A DNA stretch of 64,000 nt from Bordetella genomosp. 9 (GTDB lineage Bacteria > Pseudomonadota > Gammaproteobacteria > Burkholderiales > Burkholderiaceae_B). The stretch is taken from NCBI RefSeq assembly GCF_002119725.1, contig NZ_CP021109.1:2852001-2916000 (forward strand), in the 5' to 3' direction. A program made the position numbers and the translations under genes. This document shows, piece after piece, positions 60,634 through 64,000 of this stretch; position 1 is the stretch's first letter, and each line of letters begins with the position of its first letter. Below the pieces are notes generated by a model. That model made no database searches. It had not been told where the DNA came from and saw only the letters and a list, made by a program, of their open reading frames with translations.

Positions 60634-62493
60634 ATGCCTCTATCCTTCTCCCGCGACGCATCCGGACGCGCCCCACGGGGCAGCATCGCCACGCTGCGGG
60701 CCCTCGGCCCTTATCTGTGGCCCGCCGGACACGCCAATCTCAAGGCGCGGGTGGTCGGCGCGGTCGTCTGCCTCATCCTGGCCAAGGCCGCTACCGTCTA
60801 CACGCCGCTGCTTTACAAATCCGCGATCGACGCCCTCAGCCACGGCCGCGAAGCGGGCGCGGCGGCGCTTCCCGTCGGGCTGATCCTGGCTTATGGCGCC
60901 GCGCGCATCCTGTCGCTGCTGTTCTCGGAGCTGCGCGACGCGCTGTTCGCCAGGGTGGGGCAGCATGCGGTGCGCGAAGTCGGCCTGCAGGTGTTCCGCC
61001 ATCTGCACGCCCTGTCGCTGCGTTTTCATCTGGGCCGGCATACCGGGGGCCTGACGCGCGCCATCGAGCGGGGCACGCGCGGCATCCAATCGCTGCTGCA
61101 ATACCTGCTGTTCAGCGTATTGCCCACCTTTTTCGAGATCGGCCTCGTGTGCCTGCTGCTGTGGCATATGTTCGATGCCTGGCTGGCGCTGGCCACGGGC
61201 GTTACGGTGATCCTGTATCTGGCGTACACGTTGCTGATCACCGAGTGGCGCACCAAGTTCCGGCGCCGGATGAACGAGACCGATGCCGAGGCCAATACCA
61301 AGGCCGTGGAAAGTCTTTTGAACTACGAGACCGTCAAATACTTCGGCAACGAGGAACATGAAGCCCGGCGCTACGATGCGTCGCTTCAGCAATACCAGCG
61401 CGCCGCGGTCAAAAGCCAGGTCAGCCTGTCGCTGCTGAACACCGGCCAGGCGGTCATCATTTCCGTCGGCCTGACGCTGGTCATGTGGATGGCCGCGCGC
61501 GGCATCGCGCGCGGCCAATACACGCTGGGCGATTTCGTCCTGGTCAACACCTACCTGCTGCAGCTTTACGATCCGCTCAGCTTCTTCGGCTTCATCTATC
61601 GCGAGGTCAAGCAATCGCTCATCGACATGGAGCGCATGTTCGAACTGTTGGCCGAGGATCGCGAAATCCAGGATTTGCCCGGAGCGCCGGCGCTGCGGGT
61701 GCAAGGCGGGCAAGTGGAGTTCCGCCACGTGCGCTTCGGGTACGACCCGCGCCGGCCCATTCTGAAAGGGGTGGACTTCACCATTCCCGCGGGACGGACG
61801 TTGGCCGTGGTGGGACCCTCGGGCGCCGGCAAGTCGACCATCGCGCGCCTGTTGTTCCGCTTTTACGATGTGAACGACGGCGCCATTCTCATCGACGGGC
61901 AGGACATCCGCCAGGTGGCCCAGGCCAGCGTCCGCGCGGCGATCGGCATCGTGCCGCAGGACACGGTGCTGTTCAACGACACGATCCGCTACAACATCGC
62001 ATACGGCCGCCCCGGCGCCACGCAGGCGGAGGTGGAAACGGCCGCACGCATGGCGCACGTGCATACGCTCGTCTCAAATATGCCCGATGGCTACGACACC
62101 ATCGTGGGCGAGCGCGGCCTGAAGCTGTCCGGCGGCGAAAAGCAGCGGGTCGCCATCGCGCGCACCCTGCTGAAGAGACCGGCGCTGTTCGTCTTCGATG
62201 AAGCGACGAGCGCGCTGGACACGCATACCGAGCGTGAGATCCAGGCCAATCTGCGAGAGGTCAGCACGGGCCGCACGACGCTCATCATCGCGCACCGGCT
62301 GTCCACCATTGTGGATGCCGACGAAATCATCGTGCTGGACGATGGGCGCGTCGCGGAACGGGGCACGCATGCCTCCTTGCTGGCGCGCGACGGCGTGTAC
62401 GCAAGCATGTGGCAGCGGCAGCAGCGCAGTGCGCTGCTCGCCCCGGCAGAGGGCCCGGCCTCCGGCGGGCGCACGGAAGACGCTGCGGCATGA
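60634..62493 (+). CDS. ATM1/HMT1-type ABC exporter
   Basis: 619 residues: six-helix membrane domain (to ~325) then ATPase. ETVKYFGNEEHEARRYDASLQQYQ and the overall match are ATM1-like, a group exporting glutathione-linked metals or sulfur compounds. Walker A GPSGAGKST near 397, signature LSGGEKQRVAIARTLL, Walker B LFVFDEATSALD. Acts as a homodimer in the inner membrane. Follows the dehydrogenase directly. Confidence 0.9.
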   Translation: MPLSFSRDASGRAPRGSIATLRALGPYLWPAGHANLKARVVGAVVCLILAKAATVYTPLLYKSAIDALSHGREAGAAALPVGLILAYGAARILSLLFSELRDALFARVGQHAVREVGLQVFRHLHALSLRFHLGRHTGGLTRAIERGTRGIQSLLQYLLFSVLPTFFEIGLVCLLLWHMFDAWLALATGVTVILYLAYTLLITEWRTKFRRRMNETDAEANTKAVESLLNYETVKYFGNEEHEARRYDASLQQYQRAAVKSQVSLSLLNTGQAVIISVGLTLVMWMAARGIARGQYTLGDFVLVNTYLLQLYDPLSFFGFIYREVKQSLIDMERMFELLAEDREIQDLPGAPALRVQGGQVEFRHVRFGYDPRRPILKGVDFTIPAGRTLAVVGPSGAGKSTIARLLFRFYDVNDGAILIDGQDIRQVAQASVRAAIGIVPQDTVLFNDTIRYNIAYGRPGATQAEVETAARMAHVHTLVSNMPDGYDTIVGERGLKLSGGEKQRVAIARTLLKRPALFVFDEATSALDTHTEREIQANLREVSTGRTTLIIAHRLSTIVDADEIIVLDDGRVAERGTHASLLARDGVYASMWQRQQRSALLAPAEGPASGGRTEDAAA

Positions 62494-62590
62494 ATGAAGC
62501 ACCGCGGGGATCAGATTTCCGGCACGGGTGCCGACGATGCCGCCGCCCAGGATCCGGTGGTTCTCCGCCCCGGCGGCCCTTGACGATTGC

Positions 62591-63286
62591 CTAGCGGAGG
62601 TCGCCGACCGTATCGACGTCGCGCAGCACGCCGGGGTCGTCGCATGACACCTCATGCACGCCTAGGCTGCGCAACAAGGCCCGCGCCCCTTCGTCGCCAT
62701 CGAGCAAGGCGAGTTGCGGCAACAGGTCCCAGGCGAAAGCGACGGGATGGCCGCGCCGGCCGTGATGGACAGGCGCCGCGATGCGGTGGGCAGCGGCGGC
62801 CGTCGCCACCGCGCGCACGGCTCGAACCGGCACCCAGGGCATGTCGGCCAGCGCCACCACCACCCCGGCGGGGCGGCTCGAGGCCGATGCATCCGCCGCC
62901 GTGCCGTGCGTTTCCCCCACGGGGCCCGGTTGACGCTGTGCCGGGGGCATCGATGCCCCCGCAGCCTGGAGTGCGCGTGCCGCGCAGGCCAGGCTTGCCC
63001 CCATGCCGCGCACGGCGTCCGGCGTTTCCAGCACATCGCAACCCGCGTCCTCGAGCACCGCGCGCAACGCCGGCGCGCCGGGGCGGATCACCGCTATTAC
63101 GGCGGGCAACGCCCGCAACAGGGTTTGGGCCGCGGCCGCGGCCACGGCACGCCCGTCCGGCAGCGTGGCAAGCAGCTTGTCCCCATCCGCCCCGCCAGCC
63201 GACGCGCGGAAGCGTTCACCCCGTCCGCCGGCAAGCAGCACGCCTGTAAAGCCGCTGGATAGTCGAATCATGTGCGCCGCGTCCAT
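62591..63286 (-). CDS. MobA-like NTP transferase (molybdenum cofactor cytidylyltransferase type)
   Basis: 231 residues. GVLLAGGRGERFRAS nucleotide motif near residue 15 and KLLA follow the MobA/MocA pattern; ALADMPWVP is the metal-site motif and HPVAFAWDLLPQLALLDGDEGARALLR the C-terminal mark. Transfers a nucleotide to a cofactor or sugar phosphate. No molybdenum hydroxylase gene is beside it. A Pro/Ala/Ser-rich insert near 110-130 is atypical. Alternative start ATG 63271. Confidence 0.85.
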   Translation of the reverse strand: MDAAHMIRLSSGFTGVLLAGGRGERFRASAGGADGDKLLATLPDGRAVAAAAAQTLLRALPAVIAVIRPGAPALRAVLEDAGCDVLETPDAVRGMGASLACAARALQAAGASMPPAQRQPGPVGETHGTAADASASSRPAGVVVALADMPWVPVRAVRAVATAAAAHRIAAPVHHGRRGHPVAFAWDLLPQLALLDGDEGARALLRSLGVHEVSCDDPGVLRDVDTVGDLR

Positions 63287-63353
63287 GCGGCGCAGTTTAC
63301 TTGCGCCCGCCGGTGGCGGGGCCGCCCGCCCGGCAAGGCTTGCCGTCCAGCGG

Positions 63354-63599
63354 CTACTCGGGCAGGTGGTCCGGGATCCCGTTCTCGTCCACCCATTTCA
63401 CGCTCGCCAGCGCGTTGCGCGCCGCGGACATGGCCTCGACGCCGCTGCGAAAGCGCCGGGACAAGTAGATCTCGAACGTCCGGGGCTCGGCGTCCGCGCC
63501 TTCCTTACGCGTTTCCATGAAGGCCCTGGCGGGTTCCCGCCCCTGAGGGGGGACCGAATACGCGTAAACGGTATAGCCGTTGATCAACTTCGGAGTCAT
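63354..63599 (-). CDS. 81-residue conserved-looking protein of unknown function
   Basis: Begins MTPKLINGYTVYAYSVPPQG, with AGGAGC upstream. Composition is ordinary globular, charged and without membrane or signal segments (ARAFMETRKEGADAEPRTFEIYLSRRFRSGVEAMSAARNALASVKWVDENGI). The open frame runs upstream of this ATG but lacks a better ribosome site. No family recognised. Confidence 0.65.
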   Translation of the reverse strand: MTPKLINGYTVYAYSVPPQGREPARAFMETRKEGADAEPRTFEIYLSRRFRSGVEAMSAARNALASVKWVDENGIPDHLPE

Positions 63600-63730
63600 C
63601 GCTGCTCCTGTTGGAACGAACCGGCCCGCGCCGGCGATGGCGCGCAGGATCGCAGAAAATCCAATAATCCGCAAGATTTCTCAACAAATAGAAACGCGCC
63701 CATCGCCATGGGCCGTGCCGCCCGCAGCGG

Positions 63731-64000
63731 TCAGCCCAATCCCGCTCCCGGCAGCGCGGCGTAGCAGGTCGCCAGGTGGTACGGCGTGGTCGATGGCATG
63801 TCGGTGCGCGCGAGACCTCCGGCAGCGTCCAGGGACTCATACCAGCCGCGTGCATGCAGGAAACGCTCGCGAAACCGTTCAAGCTGCCGCTTCAGATCCT
63901 GCAGCGATGCGGCATCCCCGCGCACCGCCAGGCTGCGCGCATATTCCGTCTGCGCCCAGATCCGTTGGGCGCCGTCAAGCACGCCCCCATCCAGGCCCAG
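63731..64000 (-). CDS. AGE-family N-acylglucosamine 2-epimerase-like protein, C-terminal part only
   Basis: About 89 residues, reading open to the window end, ending LARTDMPSTTPYHLATCYAALPGAGLG. The RIWAQTEYARSLA and TTPYHLATCY segments are the C-terminal signature of AGE-family sugar epimerases/isomerases. The start lies outside the window. Confidence 0.85.
   Translation of the reverse strand: MGLDGGVLDGAQRIWAQTEYARSLAVRGDAASLQDLKRQLERFRERFLHARGWYESLDAAGGLARTDMPSTTPYHLATCYAALPGAGLG

Overview
The window is high-GC (roughly two-thirds G+C by eye), densely coded bacterial DNA. Its gene families (Alcaligenaceae-type amino-acid ABC systems, a subtilase autotransporter, an ATM1-type exporter, an aryl-polyene cluster, an imuA-imuB-dnaE2 cassette) suggest a betaproteobacterium close to Bordetella/Achromobacter. 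The genus is an inference from gene content. I saw no rRNA, tRNA, CRISPR array, insertion sequence or prophage.

Layout. 1-1582: 5' part of a subtilisin-type autotransporter (cut by the window edge). 1724-4715: polar amino-acid ABC importer operon. 4901-8575: small metabolic and secreted genes and a LysR/LysE pair. 8741-13273: very large Lhr-type helicase. 13360-18032: branched-chain amino-acid ABC importer with a fused LivH-LivM permease. 18139-22399: CsbD-like stress protein, TonB-dependent receptor, siderophore-interacting ferric reductase and a His-rich PadR repressor (YqjH/YqjI-like pair) with two overlapping perfect palindromes in its promoter. 22628-28048: SOS mutagenesis cassette imuA-imuB-dnaE2 behind a LexA palindrome. 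28113-32632: TTC38-like TPR protein, a 53-residue Gln-rich protein, a 13-bp tandem-repeat region, and a divergent dadA/lysR pair with two LysR boxes.

32653-49026 is the centrepiece: an aryl-polyene (APE) biosynthetic cluster. Gene order follows apeC-apeR almost exactly: ketosynthase-like chain-length factor, acyltransferase, two ACPs, membrane protein, AMP-ligase fused to a dehydratase, glycosyltransferase, LpxL-type acyltransferase, thioesterase, LolA-like carrier, MMPL exporter, flavin-dependent halogenase-like protein, DUF3261 lipoprotein, ketosynthase, dehydratase, ketoreductase, ketosynthase, and a small exported protein. A phosphopantetheinyl transferase lies divergently at the left edge. 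Nearly all junctions overlap, so the operon looks translationally coupled. The expected product is an aryl-polyene pigment/lipid moved to the outer membrane, possibly halogenated. No gene for making the aromatic starter is visible here.

49127-64000 is mostly housekeeping: YqeY, DinB, a PaaI-type thioesterase, a lipoprotein, an S9 peptidase, an Fsr-like efflux pump with a divergent AraC regulator, PBP1A, a metallophosphatase, a DUF1932 dehydrogenase, an ATM1-type ABC exporter, a MobA-like nucleotidyltransferase, a short unknown protein and the C-terminal end of an AGE-family epimerase.
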